Both the position numbers and the translations under genes were made by a program. A stretch of DNA of 27,047 bases from a virus. Below are positions 17,539-27,038 of this stretch, piece by piece. Each line of letters starts with the position of its first letter. The first letter of the stretch is position 1. The notes beneath the pieces were generated by a model, which was not told where the DNA came from, did not search any database, and was given only the letters and a program-made list of their open reading frames with translations. Location: positions 1 through 27,047 of the IMG/VR virus record IMGVR_UViG_3300008116_000599; one strand, given 5' to 3'.

Positions 17539-20500
17539 ATGGCTTTTTGGGATAAGTTCAAAGAACTTCTTATAGGAGCAATCCCTGGTGGAAACATTCT
17601 TGCTTCAAAGCAAGTCCAGGATGCCGCTATCAAGGCTGGAAAGATTGTCGCTCCAGTCGTTGAACCCGTTGTGGAGAAGGTTGTCCCTGTCGCAAAGTTT
17701 CTTGCTAGCGGTGTTACTGAACCACTCAAGGGTGTAGGCATACAGTTTGGTGGAGGTCCTGGTGGACTTGTCGCTGGTGCTGGTGCACAGATTGGTACAT
17801 CTCGCGTTGGGGCACAGCTTGAGCGTGACTTGGGCGTAGAACTCAACTCAAAGCTTCGTGATGGTCTTTCTCAATACAACAAGGAGACAGCACAAGAGGC
17901 TGTTGTTCCACTTGACCCACTACTTCAGACGGCAGTTGCTGCCGAAAAGTACGTCTTTGAGCCTGTCGTCAAGCGTCCTATCGGTACCGCTGCGCTGCTT
18001 ACTGACCCAGAAAGCCCCCTCTTTGAGGATGGTCCATATGGCAAGGGTCTGCAGATTGATGATATTCAAACCGCCTACAACCGAACCAAGGACGTATCTC
18101 TCGGTGTAGCCCTTACTAAGTCTTACCTCAACCCATTCCACGTCACTGGAATATCTGATGCCATCCTTGAAAGTGGCGGAGTTGATATTGACCGTGTCAA
18201 TCTGTGGAATGACGAAGACATCCAAAAGAACTTTGTGGACAATACCACTGGTCGATGGATGACTGGTCTTACAGATGCAGTTATCGGTAACGTTGCAATA
18301 TTCGGAGCTACAGCTGGAGCCGTATCGGCTCTCAAGGCATCTGCTCGTGCTGCAGGACTGAGCAATAGGCTCAACGTTTACGATGTTGATGCACTGGTCA
18401 AGCTTGAAAAGCTGGCAGATGACCACATCTCAGGTAGAACAAAGACTGTCTTTGGTTCCGATATTGAGAAGATTGCAGCGTCTGATGACATTATTGAAAT
18501 CAAAAATATCCTCAAGCCACATACCAACAACTCGCGTCTATCCACGATAGCGCTTGAGACCAAGGACCCAGCATTTGTAAGGGATTTACTTCTGGCTGAC
18601 AAAGGCTATGGTCCTGCTATTGGTCGCATTATGAATGCCAACAAGGCAGATGATTTGTGGTATGTGTCAAATGCAGCAGATGAAATCGCTGCCGATTTTG
18701 CACAGACTGGCAAGTACCGCTCCTATAACACTGAAGTCAAAGAGCGCTGGAGCAAGGCATTTGATGATGCTATTGCAAAGAACCCAGAGTCAGAGAAGCT
18801 TTTCAATGCCTTTATGACCGATAGGTATGACCCGCTTACCGGCAAGTTCTTGCCAGAGCCAAGGGTTCTAGGTACGACATATGTACCTATGGAGCCTGTT
18901 ATTGGTCGTGAAGCTTTTATCAAGCTTCGTGGTGTAAAACAGAAGTTCAAGACAGCCACAGAAGTTCGTGATTACAGCAATGTAGGTGGCGTTGTTTCTA
19001 CCCTTATTGGTAGTGGACGTCGCGGTGGTGCAGCCACAGCCCTCATTCACTTTACCGGAAGCAAGCTTCCTCGCGGAATCGTCAGCCATTCAGGTCTTAG
19101 ACCATCTGATGCTATCGAGGAAATCAATGCGTGGCTAGATGACATCCCACTATTCCGGCGCGGTGGCAATCAAATTTCTCTTTCTGATGGGACAACAATT
19201 ACCGCAGCTGAGTATCGTCGCAATCTTATTGACGAATTTCTCAAGCAAGAAACAGACGGGGCACGAGCTGGTTTCTTCCAGCGTATGAACGAAGAAGCAG
19301 CCCTTGATATTCTCTCTACTATGGGTCTTAGCAGGGTACAGGCTAAGTCTTTTATCGACGAAGTACAAGAGTCTCTTAGGAGTTATCACGGAGACCTCAA
19401 GCGTGACTCCTATGCAATGGACCCAAGTGGAGTCAAGGTGGTGGTTTCCCCACAAACCCAGCGTCAGTTGGCTGATGCAACACCGCTAATTCCTATGGGC
19501 AAGATTGTCCGTGAGGCTTCACGCGTCAACGGTGCTTTCAACCCACGAAGTAACATTTTTACTGATGTGGGACGTGGGCTCTTTGAGTTCGGTAATAAGA
19601 CGTTCTCATTTGCACAGCTTGTGCGTCCAGCGTACATCCCAAAGAACTCTATCTTTGAGCCATTGAACGCAGCACTTATGTCTCAAGGCTCAAAGTTCCT
19701 TGCTGACAGTGCTAAGACTTTTGCCAAGAACACAATCTTCAATAACCAGCAACGCTTCAATGCGCTGGTCAATAGGGCTAACATCAAGAGTGCAGCTCGC
19801 AAGAAAGCCCTCAAAGAAGAATACGGTATGTATACACAGCAATATGAAAACGCTGTGGACATTGTAGATAACGCTACTGCTGAATGGATAGAGTATTTTC
19901 TCAATCCTGCAGCCCGCTCTCCTGTCGCAAGGCGTGATAACTCAGAAGTGGTCAAAGCTGACCTACGAGCAGCTGAGCGTCTTGTTGCTAATCTTGAAGA
20001 AAAGATGCGCCGACGGGCACGTGAGTTCGGTCTTCAGCGGGAGGAAGTTCCAACCCTTTATGGTCTGACTCGTCGAGTTCAGTATCTCAAGTCTCTCAAA
20101 GACCCAAGGCTGGGTAGCGATATTCGTAGTGCAGAACTTGCTATCGCAAGGGCAGCGCAAGACATCAACACTCTAGCCCCTGACCTCAACAAACTGGATG
20201 CTGGCGTCAAGAAGGCATACGACGACATCGACAGAATCCTTACCGAGATGGGTCCATCCCGCAAGGCTTTGGCTGATGAGTGGTCCGTTGTTGACAACAC
20301 CAGGATTCGTCGCAGGGGACGTCAAGAAGAAGAAGGTTATGTGATGTCCAATGGACAGACCATCAACATTCCTCGTCTTGAAAGCGAGAATCACTTAGGA
20401 ACCTCCTATAAGGCTGAAATTTCTAACCGACATACCCGTGAATTGGAAATCCTTGGGGACAAGACATTCGCAACTAGGACTCAGATTCTTGGGCGTCGTT

Positions 20501-22734
20501 CACCTAACCGCATTACCGATGTTACTGACCCGCTCTACTTTGATGAACTTGCATATGTAGTCAATAACTATATGCGTGGCGATGTTCTTGTAGACCAGAT
20601 TCTTGCTGGTCGCAGTCGTGATGAAATCATTCAGACCTGGGGAATGCAACGTGCTGGCAGGTCCTATGCCAATGACTTTGGAAGAGACCCAAGCGACATC
20701 ATCGACATCATTGATGACCAGATTTCTTACGTCAACCGATACCTGCCTACACTTGAGGCTAAGGCTTACGCAGCATCTAGCGAAGTTCGTGGGAACCGAT
20801 TGGCTCAGCTTTTGGGAGACAAGCTCGATGAGCTTACTCCAATCAACCCACTTGAGAACAAGTACGCAACCCCGATTGAACAAGCTAAGAACTGGCTTGA
20901 TGCCATCGACAGAGCCACTGCAAAGGCGTGGACTGGAATTGCTGCTCCTGAAAATGCAATCCGATGGGCGTGGGGTAGCGCTGAGTTCAAGCAGCGAACC
21001 ATTGAAAAGCTTGAACTGTTAGCTAGCCAAGGCTATGAAATTACAACAGCAACAGTGAACTCAGTACGTCAGGCTGCAGCCATCGAGATGGTCAAGGAAG
21101 CAGAAAAAACTTTCTATTCCATTCGTCGCCAGAATCGTGCACTGTATGCAGCTCGAACACTGTTCTCTTTCCCCGCTGCAGCAGCTAGCGGTTTGTATCG
21201 TTACACTCGATTTGCTGCCAAGTCTCCTCAGCGTATGGCTGGCTTCCTCAACAGCTACTACGGAGTCTTCAACAGCTTTGGAGTTGACCAATATGGCAAT
21301 CCAGTTGAGGACCCACTAGAGGCGCAGTATCTCATCGTTCCGGGAACCAAGGAACTTGGTCTCAAGCAGGGGCGTGGAATTATGGTGGGAACCAGAGCGC
21401 TCAACTTCTTGGCTAACCTACCAGGACCATCCTACGCATTTCCGATTGCTGTGGGTCAGGTTCTCAGTATGAAGCCTGGTAACGATAAAGTTCTCAAAGA
21501 AGTCATCGACAAAACATTTGGTCAGATTCCTGGTCAGTCATATAACGAACTGTTCCCATACGGAATCGAGACCGACCTTGGCAAGTCTGCATTACAGACC
21601 TTTACCCCAGCCTGGGCAAGAAACTTCATCACTTATCTAAACGGAGATGAATCTAAGAAAGAATGGTTTGACTCATACATTTCCGAGTGGAACTATCAAA
21701 TGACCCTATACGAAATGGGTCTTGGCAAGTCTCCAACAGAAAACACTGTCCGTAAGCAAGCCAGCAAGAAGTATCTTGAAAAGGCACTTTGGCAGTTTGC
21801 TTCTCCTCTTGGAACCCCTGCTGTTGTGGATGCTCGACCAGATAATATCTTCTCGACATACTTCCGTCTTGCGACAGAAAAGTACAAGATGCAGGGTATG
21901 AACGATAGGGAAGCCAAGGCTGCTGCTGAGCAGGATATGAATGCTCGCATTGCTCCTATTACTGGCGGAGTCGAGTTTCCAATGGAGCGCCTCAACTATG
22001 GCGCTAAGGTAAAGCCAAAGGCAACCTATGTCGTACCTACGGTTGAAGGCTATAAACGAGTCTGGGAAGACTTTGACTACCTAGCCAACAAGCTGGGAAG
22101 CCGTAACAAGAACCTTATTGGGCTCATAACCTCTGACCTTCAGGGCGCAGAGTCTGACCCCAACATTGCCCGAATCCTCAATCGACCAGGGACAACCCTG
22201 CCTGATGGCACGGTCCTCAATCTGCCAGCCAAGAGTGTTGCAGATGTTGAGAGAGACATCGAGGTATCTCGTGTCTGGAAGGCTTACTCGGATTACAAGA
22301 AGGTTCTCAACGAAGTAGCACGAGATAAAGATTATGCTAGCTACGCCTCAGTTGAGGAACTTCGCCAGCTCTTGCAAAACTATGCAAAGCAACTAGGCGA
22401 GTACTCACCGCAGTGGCTTTTCGAGTACAACCGTAACAAGCGTGAAGACTATGCGTACCAGTATGCCTGGGGATTGAACCAGATTGTCTTCGACAAGAAG
22501 TTTATGGATAAGCACGGAAACAGCCAGTACTGGGTTGATGTTCGAGCCTTCCTAAAGTATAGAAGTGATTTTGTAAATCTGCTCAAGGATGCCCCTACGG
22601 GATACAAGAGCGACGTCATCAATTCTTGGCAAGCATATGTTGCAAGTCTCATTGACACAGCTAATCCAAAGCTTGTCAGCTTGATTGACCGATATTTTGA
22701 GAATGACACGTTGAGAGAGGTAAAACTTGACTAG
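17539..22734 (+). CDS. Giant (1731-residue) internal virion / polyvalent-like protein
   Basis: The largest gene of the window. Seen: a Gly/Ala/Val-rich N-terminus (residues ~20-100), a hydrophobic segment near 242-265 (VIGNVAIFGATAGAVSAL), charged coiled-coil stretches near ~803-830 and ~855-905, and an Ala-rich hydrophobic patch near 1210 (LFSFPAAAASGLYRY). No catalytic motif stands out. Its size and place beside the portal suit an ejected internal core protein or a large polyvalent protein that enters the host with the DNA. GGAG lies 6 nt before the ATG. Function remains a guess; expression with the virion genes is supported by the uninterrupted operon. Confidence 0.8.
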   Translation: MAFWDKFKELLIGAIPGGNILASKQVQDAAIKAGKIVAPVVEPVVEKVVPVAKFLASGVTEPLKGVGIQFGGGPGGLVAGAGAQIGTSRVGAQLERDLGVELNSKLRDGLSQYNKETAQEAVVPLDPLLQTAVAAEKYVFEPVVKRPIGTAALLTDPESPLFEDGPYGKGLQIDDIQTAYNRTKDVSLGVALTKSYLNPFHVTGISDAILESGGVDIDRVNLWNDEDIQKNFVDNTTGRWMTGLTDAVIGNVAIFGATAGAVSALKASARAAGLSNRLNVYDVDALVKLEKLADDHISGRTKTVFGSDIEKIAASDDIIEIKNILKPHTNNSRLSTIALETKDPAFVRDLLLADKGYGPAIGRIMNANKADDLWYVSNAADEIAADFAQTGKYRSYNTEVKERWSKAFDDAIAKNPESEKLFNAFMTDRYDPLTGKFLPEPRVLGTTYVPMEPVIGREAFIKLRGVKQKFKTATEVRDYSNVGGVVSTLIGSGRRGGAATALIHFTGSKLPRGIVSHSGLRPSDAIEEINAWLDDIPLFRRGGNQISLSDGTTITAAEYRRNLIDEFLKQETDGARAGFFQRMNEEAALDILSTMGLSRVQAKSFIDEVQESLRSYHGDLKRDSYAMDPSGVKVVVSPQTQRQLADATPLIPMGKIVREASRVNGAFNPRSNIFTDVGRGLFEFGNKTFSFAQLVRPAYIPKNSIFEPLNAALMSQGSKFLADSAKTFAKNTIFNNQQRFNALVNRANIKSAARKKALKEEYGMYTQQYENAVDIVDNATAEWIEYFLNPAARSPVARRDNSEVVKADLRAAERLVANLEEKMRRRAREFGLQREEVPTLYGLTRRVQYLKSLKDPRLGSDIRSAELAIARAAQDINTLAPDLNKLDAGVKKAYDDIDRILTEMGPSRKALADEWSVVDNTRIRRRGRQEEEGYVMSNGQTINIPRLESENHLGTSYKAEISNRHTRELEILGDKTFATRTQILGRRSPNRITDVTDPLYFDELAYVVNNYMRGDVLVDQILAGRSRDEIIQTWGMQRAGRSYANDFGRDPSDIIDIIDDQISYVNRYLPTLEAKAYAASSEVRGNRLAQLLGDKLDELTPINPLENKYATPIEQAKNWLDAIDRATAKAWTGIAAPENAIRWAWGSAEFKQRTIEKLELLASQGYEITTATVNSVRQAAAIEMVKEAEKTFYSIRRQNRALYAARTLFSFPAAAASGLYRYTRFAAKSPQRMAGFLNSYYGVFNSFGVDQYGNPVEDPLEAQYLIVPGTKELGLKQGRGIMVGTRALNFLANLPGPSYAFPIAVGQVLSMKPGNDKVLKEVIDKTFGQIPGQSYNELFPYGIETDLGKSALQTFTPAWARNFITYLNGDESKKEWFDSYISEWNYQMTLYEMGLGKSPTENTVRKQASKKYLEKALWQFASPLGTPAVVDARPDNIFSTYFRLATEKYKMQGMNDREAKAAAEQDMNARIAPITGGVEFPMERLNYGAKVKPKATYVVPTVEGYKRVWEDFDYLANKLGSRNKNLIGLITSDLQGAESDPNIARILNRPGTTLPDGTVLNLPAKSVADVERDIEVSRVWKAYSDYKKVLNEVARDKDYASYASVEELRQLLQNYAKQLGEYSPQWLFEYNRNKREDYAYQYAWGLNQIVFDKKFMDKHGNSQYWVDVRAFLKYRSDFVNLLKDAPTGYKSDVINSWQAYVASLIDTANPKLVSLIDRYFENDTLREVKLD

Positions 22735-23830
22735 GTATAGAAAGACGAGCCTTCCGCCTCCTCCAGAAGTTACCGTAGATTTTGGTGGCAAGGGCAAGGA
22801 AAAGACTTACCTCTGGATGCCAGACAAAGAAGGTAACCTGGTTCGCAAGGAAGCCTCTACTGTCAAGAAAAGCTTTGCAAAGCTTTCCGCTGATGCACAG
22901 ATTGCTCTCACTGAATACCTCATCCGGGTTCAGAACAAGGTGCCAACTGACGCAGCTCGTCGCACCCTTTTCAATGCCATCGTTGATGGTGCAGTAGCTT
23001 CCTACAAGGAAGGCAAGAAGGACACCCCTTGGCAAATCCTGGGCATTATGACCCAGAACGCCCCGGACCTTGCCAACCAACAAGTCAGCTACACGCAATA
23101 TGACAGAGTCACAGCCGATGCCCTCCTCAATCAGATTTCTGAATCCATCGGGTTCAACGTTGACCTTCTGACTGAAGAAGACAGAGCAGACTTTCTCAAG
23201 AAAATCAATGAGCAAGCGCAGGCTGGTGGCAAGCAGGTAACCCGTCAGGTCTCTGGTGGTGGCGTCGAAACCATCACTACCCCAGCAGTCTTCAATGCTA
23301 AGGACTTTGCACAGAACTACATCTGGGCTAAGGTCAACCTGGGAGACCCAACAACCATCCCAACTGCCGTCATCAATCAGGCATCTGGAATCCAAAAGCT
23401 TCTCAAGGACAATGGAATTGACCTGAGTGACCTTGAGGTAAACCAGCTTAGCCTTGACCTATCCACAGGGGAAAAAGACCTCCAGGCAATCCAGAAGGAC
23501 TTTGCAGAGATGGCAGCTAGGAATTATCCACAGCTTGCTGAACGACTCCGTGCAACTCCTGGTCTTACTGTACGTCAGGCTGTTAGCCCGATTATCAATA
23601 CCATTGCTAAGACGTGGAATGTAGACCCAAACACCATTGATATTAGTGACCCAAGAATCGACCAGCTGATTAGACCAGATGGCATTGTTGGCAAAGAACC
23701 TCCAAAGACAAACTATGATGCACAGCTATGGGCTGTCAACCAAGCTGAGTATGAATCAACACCAGAAGCAATCAGCAAGGCTCAAGAAGCAGCTCTCGGG
23801 CTTGCTAAGGCTATGGGTTGGGGAGTGTAA
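22727..23830 (+). CDS. Putative virion protein (internal core or head)
   Basis: A 367-residue protein starting at TTG 22727, which overlaps the giant gene's stop (TTGACTAG) and follows GAGAGAGG at good spacing. No in-frame ATG gives a comparable start. N-terminus PPPPEVTVDFGGKGKEKTYLW, then largely helical with repeated K-x-I-x-E-x-A patterns. Unknown family; neighbours suggest a partner of the giant protein. Confidence 0.75.
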   Translation: MTRYRKTSLPPPPEVTVDFGGKGKEKTYLWMPDKEGNLVRKEASTVKKSFAKLSADAQIALTEYLIRVQNKVPTDAARRTLFNAIVDGAVASYKEGKKDTPWQILGIMTQNAPDLANQQVSYTQYDRVTADALLNQISESIGFNVDLLTEEDRADFLKKINEQAQAGGKQVTRQVSGGGVETITTPAVFNAKDFAQNYIWAKVNLGDPTTIPTAVINQASGIQKLLKDNGIDLSDLEVNQLSLDLSTGEKDLQAIQKDFAEMAARNYPQLAERLRATPGLTVRQAVSPIINTIAKTWNVDPNTIDISDPRIDQLIRPDGIVGKEPPKTNYDAQLWAVNQAEYESTPEAISKAQEAALGLAKAMGWGV

Positions 23831-25189
23831 ATGGCTAAAAAGAAAAAGTCTCAAGCTGCAGACGCAAACGACCTTGCAACACTGCGCTATCAGGCTATGC
23901 AACAAGCAGTCAATGCTGGCAAGCAAATCTCTGCAGCAGCTCCTACTGCTCCTGCGCCAGCTGCAAAGCCAGCACCTGTAGTCCAAGAGCAAGCTACTAA
24001 GACAGCCGAAGCTGTTGCAGCATCACAGATTTCTGGAGCCGAAAGAACTGTAACCAGGACAGACCGATACGGCAATACTGTGCAGGTCATTGCTGATGGT
24101 CCTATGGCTGGTACCATATCTGGTACTGGAGGCATCCTCTATGAGCCACCAGTTCAAGAGTATGAGCTACCGACAGTTACGGGATTCCGAAGCCCCGGTG
24201 GCGTAGCAGGTCAGAATGTAGCAGTGAGCCCTACTGGCGTCGTCACGATGACCCCATCAACTCCAGCTGCAACTGGTCCAACTCTTGCCCGTAATGAGTT
24301 CGTCAGGGTTCTTGGTCAATTCTTCCCCGAGTCTGATATGGGCGCAGGTTGGATGGATTCACTTTACGATGTGGTTTCTGGCTTCTATAAGACTGGCATA
24401 CAGATTCCAGAAGCCTTGAACTTGTCTCTTCGTGAGGCACGGACCAATCCAAAGCTCAAGCCTTTCGCTGACCGCTTCAAGGGAATCTTTGCTATCGAAG
24501 ACCTCAAGGCTGCAGGAAGACCAGTTATCGTTCCAACGATTGCTGAGTATGTTCGTTCAGAGGCTCAGGTCGCAGACCTTTTGACACAGGCAAACCTTGG
24601 CGATATGGCTAACAGCGAGGGAATCTCACAGATTCTTGGTAAGGGACTTTCTGTAAGCCAAGTTGGCGACAGAATCAATCGAGTATTCTCACGTATTGAC
24701 CTAGCTCCTCAATCAATCAAGGACACTCTTGGTCGCTACTTCCCGACTGTCGACAGAGGAACTCTTGCCAGAACATTGCTTCTCGGTGAGCGTGGAACAC
24801 AGCAGTTGGTCGACGAGTTGGCAGGGCTTGAGGTTCTTGCAGCAGCCGAGCAACAGGGCATTGGAGCCCTTGGCGCAGGCGCTATCCCAGGCGGAGTAAC
24901 TCGTGAAAGAGCACAAGAGTTTGCTAGAGCTGGAGTCACATACGGCTCAGCTCTTCCAGCCTTTGCCAAAGTACGTCAAGCAGCACCAGTCGAGCAGAAG
25001 CTCGCTGGTATCTCTAGGACTCCAAGCATCGGACAGACTGGTGTGGAACAAGCACTTGTACTCGGACGAGCATCAGAGACTGAAAGACTTCAACAGTTGG
25101 CAGAAGAAGAAATAGCTAGATTCCAAGCACGCTCAGGTATGGCGCAGCCAGGACTAGCATCACAGCGCAGAGCTAATCGCGCTTTCTAA
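23831..25189 (+). CDS. Putative virion protein, Ala/Pro-rich N-terminus
   Basis: A 452-residue protein starting MAKKKKSQAAD, directly after the preceding stop with GGGGAG upstream. Residues ~30-60 are Ala/Pro-rich and ~60-150 look like extended beta. Residues 155-330 are a helical domain, including NEFVRVLGQFFPES, WMDSLYDVVSGFYKTG and repeated Q-x-x-x-x-I-x-x-x-L patterns. The C-terminus is Arg/Gln-rich (FQARSGMAQPGLASQRRANRAF). Its role is unknown; probably an internal core protein, by gene order. Confidence 0.75.
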   Translation: MAKKKKSQAADANDLATLRYQAMQQAVNAGKQISAAAPTAPAPAAKPAPVVQEQATKTAEAVAASQISGAERTVTRTDRYGNTVQVIADGPMAGTISGTGGILYEPPVQEYELPTVTGFRSPGGVAGQNVAVSPTGVVTMTPSTPAATGPTLARNEFVRVLGQFFPESDMGAGWMDSLYDVVSGFYKTGIQIPEALNLSLREARTNPKLKPFADRFKGIFAIEDLKAAGRPVIVPTIAEYVRSEAQVADLLTQANLGDMANSEGISQILGKGLSVSQVGDRINRVFSRIDLAPQSIKDTLGRYFPTVDRGTLARTLLLGERGTQQLVDELAGLEVLAAAEQQGIGALGAGAIPGGVTRERAQEFARAGVTYGSALPAFAKVRQAAPVEQKLAGISRTPSIGQTGVEQALVLGRASETERLQQLAEEEIARFQARSGMAQPGLASQRRANRAF

Positions 25190-25198
25190 ATAGAATCC

Positions 25199-25265
25199 TA
25201 ACGGACCGACCAGCCCCGTTGGTGTAAGAGACTGGTAGTAAGAGCCGGACCATTCCCCCTAATGG
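25199..25265 (+). promoter_or_regulatory. Structured 5' leader before the scaffold gene
   Basis: The 123-nt gap 25190-25312 can form AACGG/CCGTT (25200-25204 with 25216-25220) or, alternatively, ACCAG/CTGGT (25209-25213 with 25232-25236). CCATT/AATGG (25250-25254 with 25261-25265) is also possible. The first two exclude each other in part. No T-run follows. It may stabilise the mRNA 5' end or regulate scaffold and capsid translation. Confidence 0.35.
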
Positions 25266-25312
25266 AACCCGAGGCTTACGCAAACAAACAAACGAAAGGG
25301 TGGCGAGTTGCT

Positions 25313-25777
25313 ATGAGCAACAACTACTGGGAAGACGAAGAAGACGACCTCGATGTAAACGAAGGCGACGGCAATGACTTGGTCAAGAAACTAAGGAAAG
25401 CCAAAAGAGCCGACGAGAAGCGCATCAAGGAACTATCAGAGCAACTTGATGGTTTCCTCAAAGAGAAGAAAGAGTCTACTGTCCGTCAAGTCCTAGAGAA
25501 AAAGGGTGTAAACCCAAAGGCTGCACGACTTATCCTGAAAGATATAGAGGACGTCAACGAGGAGTCAGTATCAAGCTGGCTCGATGATAACGGAGACCTC
25601 TTTGGATTCCAGGCTCAAGAGTCAAAAGTAGATGGCAATGACCTTGCTGCATTACGCCAGCAGGATGTCCTCACGCAGTCTGCAGTTACTCCCGACAAAG
25701 CAGAAGATTTTGAGCATAGGCTCAACAATGCTTCCTCAGCCGAGGAAATCATAAGTCTTCTGCGTTCACAACAATAA
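25313..25777 (+). CDS. Scaffolding protein
   Basis: A 154-residue protein starting MSNNYWEDEEDDLDVNEGDG, very acidic at the N-terminus. A coiled-coil heptad region (residues ~25-58, with KRADEKRIKELSEQLDGFLKEKKES) comes next, then a helical C-terminus. Its position just before the major capsid gene is standard for scaffolds, which shape the prohead and are then removed or cleaved. ATG 25313 is preferred over the in-frame ATG at 25262 because the latter lies in a structured leader. The Shine-Dalgarno is weak (GGCGAG). Confidence 0.78.
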   Translation: MSNNYWEDEEDDLDVNEGDGNDLVKKLRKAKRADEKRIKELSEQLDGFLKEKKESTVRQVLEKKGVNPKAARLILKDIEDVNEESVSSWLDDNGDLFGFQAQESKVDGNDLAALRQQDVLTQSAVTPDKAEDFEHRLNNASSAEEIISLLRSQQ

Positions 25778-25802
25778 CCGTTCATAGTCATAGGAGACTA
25801 AA

Positions 25803-27005
25803 TTGCCTAACGCATATACCGACACAGGTGCCTCCTCTCTCGGAGGTTCCGTTGGTGGTGCAGGTCTAGTTCAAAAGGCGTATGACCGCCTTCTTGAATT
25901 CGCTCTCCGCTCAGAACCACTTATCCGTTCTGTTGCAGATAAGCGTCCTGCACGCCAAGCATTCCCAGGTTCAACTGTCGTACTCCAGAAGTACGTCGAC
26001 CTTGACCAAGCAACCGGCACACTGACCGAAACAACGGACCCAGATGCAGTTGCTCTCTCAACCCCGAACTCCGTCACCATCACTCTCAACGAGTATGGTA
26101 ATGCAGTTCTCGTAACCCGAGCACTCGAGCTCTTCTCGCTCGCAGATGTCGACCCAGCGATTGCAAACATCATTGCTTACAACCTCGCTGACTCCATCGA
26201 CACCGTTGCGATGACGACCCTCCGCTCCGGTTCCAACAACATCTTCGCAGGCAACGCAACTGCTGTTGCTAACGTCGATGCTGCTGACACGATTGACTCT
26301 GCCGACATCCGCCGTGCAGTTGCTAAGCTCCGCTCCAACAAGGCTAAGGCTCGCCGAGGCTCGATGTACTGGACCGGAATTCACCCTGAGGTCTCTCACG
26401 ACCTCCGTGCTGAGTCGGGCAACCTTGGTTGGAACTTCGTCCACGCACAGAGCAACCCAGCCGTCAACAACATCTGGGCTGGTGAGATTGGTGAGTACGA
26501 AGGCGCATTCTTCATCGAGTCGCCACGTCTCTACAACGCCAAGGAAGGCGCTGACCAGACTCCTCTCGCTACCACCGCAGTAACCGTTGCTGGTACTTCC
26601 GGAGGCTTCACCGTTGGTGTTGCTTCTTCGGCAGTCATCGCAACTCGTGCTGAGGTTGGCGACAAGATTACCGCAACCGGTATGGGAACTGGCGCGAAGA
26701 TTACTTCGATTGCTAGCTCTGGAGCTAACGTCATTTTCACTGTTGACGTTGCCAACACCACTGCGGTAGCAACAACTGCTGCCGTTCAGGTTACTCCAGT
26801 AACCCGTGTATTCAACACAATCGTCTGTGGTGCACAGGCAATGGCTGAGGCTGTTGCTGAAGAGCCACACGTCGTCATCGGTAACGTGACGGACAAGTTG
26901 ATGCGTTTCCGCCCAATGGGCTGGTACGGCGTACTCGGCTTCGCTGTCTACCGTGATGAGGCGTTGTTCCGAATCACATCTGGTTCCTCAATCGCTGCTC
27001 TCTAG
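25803..27005 (+). CDS. Major capsid protein (N4 gp56-like, HK97 fold) with inserted domain
   Basis: A 400-residue protein starting at TTG 25803, with ATAGGAGAC upstream. The N-terminal half (LVQKAYDRLLEFALRSEPLIRSVADKR, then GSTVVLQKYVDLDQATGTLTETTDPD and NEYGNAVLVTRAL) matches the N4 gp56-type HK97-fold capsid proteins. Residues ~246-334 form a Thr/Ala/Val/Gly-rich beta region that looks inserted before the conserved end (VFNTIVCGAQAMAEA and YGVLGFAVYRDEALFRI). It assembles the icosahedral shell. The insertion probably faces outward, as do Ig-like or decoration domains of other capsids. Codon use is shifted to C-ending codons, as expected of an abundant protein. Confidence 0.9.
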   Translation: MPNAYTDTGASSLGGSVGGAGLVQKAYDRLLEFALRSEPLIRSVADKRPARQAFPGSTVVLQKYVDLDQATGTLTETTDPDAVALSTPNSVTITLNEYGNAVLVTRALELFSLADVDPAIANIIAYNLADSIDTVAMTTLRSGSNNIFAGNATAVANVDAADTIDSADIRRAVAKLRSNKAKARRGSMYWTGIHPEVSHDLRAESGNLGWNFVHAQSNPAVNNIWAGEIGEYEGAFFIESPRLYNAKEGADQTPLATTAVTVAGTSGGFTVGVASSAVIATRAEVGDKITATGMGTGAKITSIASSGANVIFTVDVANTTAVATTAAVQVTPVTRVFNTIVCGAQAMAEAVAEEPHVVIGNVTDKLMRFRPMGWYGVLGFAVYRDEALFRITSGSSIAAL

Positions 27006-27020
27006 TTGATTGACTGGTGG

Positions 27021-27038
27021 GCTAGGGAAACCTAGCCT
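27021..27038 (+). terminator. Stem-loop after the major capsid gene
   Basis: GGCTAGG and CCTAGCC form a perfect 7-bp stem closed by a GAAA tetraloop, 16 nt after the capsid stop. No T-run follows before the window end, so an intrinsic terminator, RNA-processing or mRNA-stabilising hairpin are all possible. Such a hairpin often follows capsid genes. Confidence 0.5.

Noticed and set aside
22676-23395. 239-codon minus-strand open frame
   Set aside because: Antisense to the 367-residue gene, crosses the end of the giant gene, and has no Shine-Dalgarno or family resemblance.
26058-26870. 270-codon minus-strand open frame opposite the capsid gene
   Set aside because: Ser/Val/Cys/Asn-rich reverse shadow of a strongly codon-biased gene; no start signal and no recognisable protein features.
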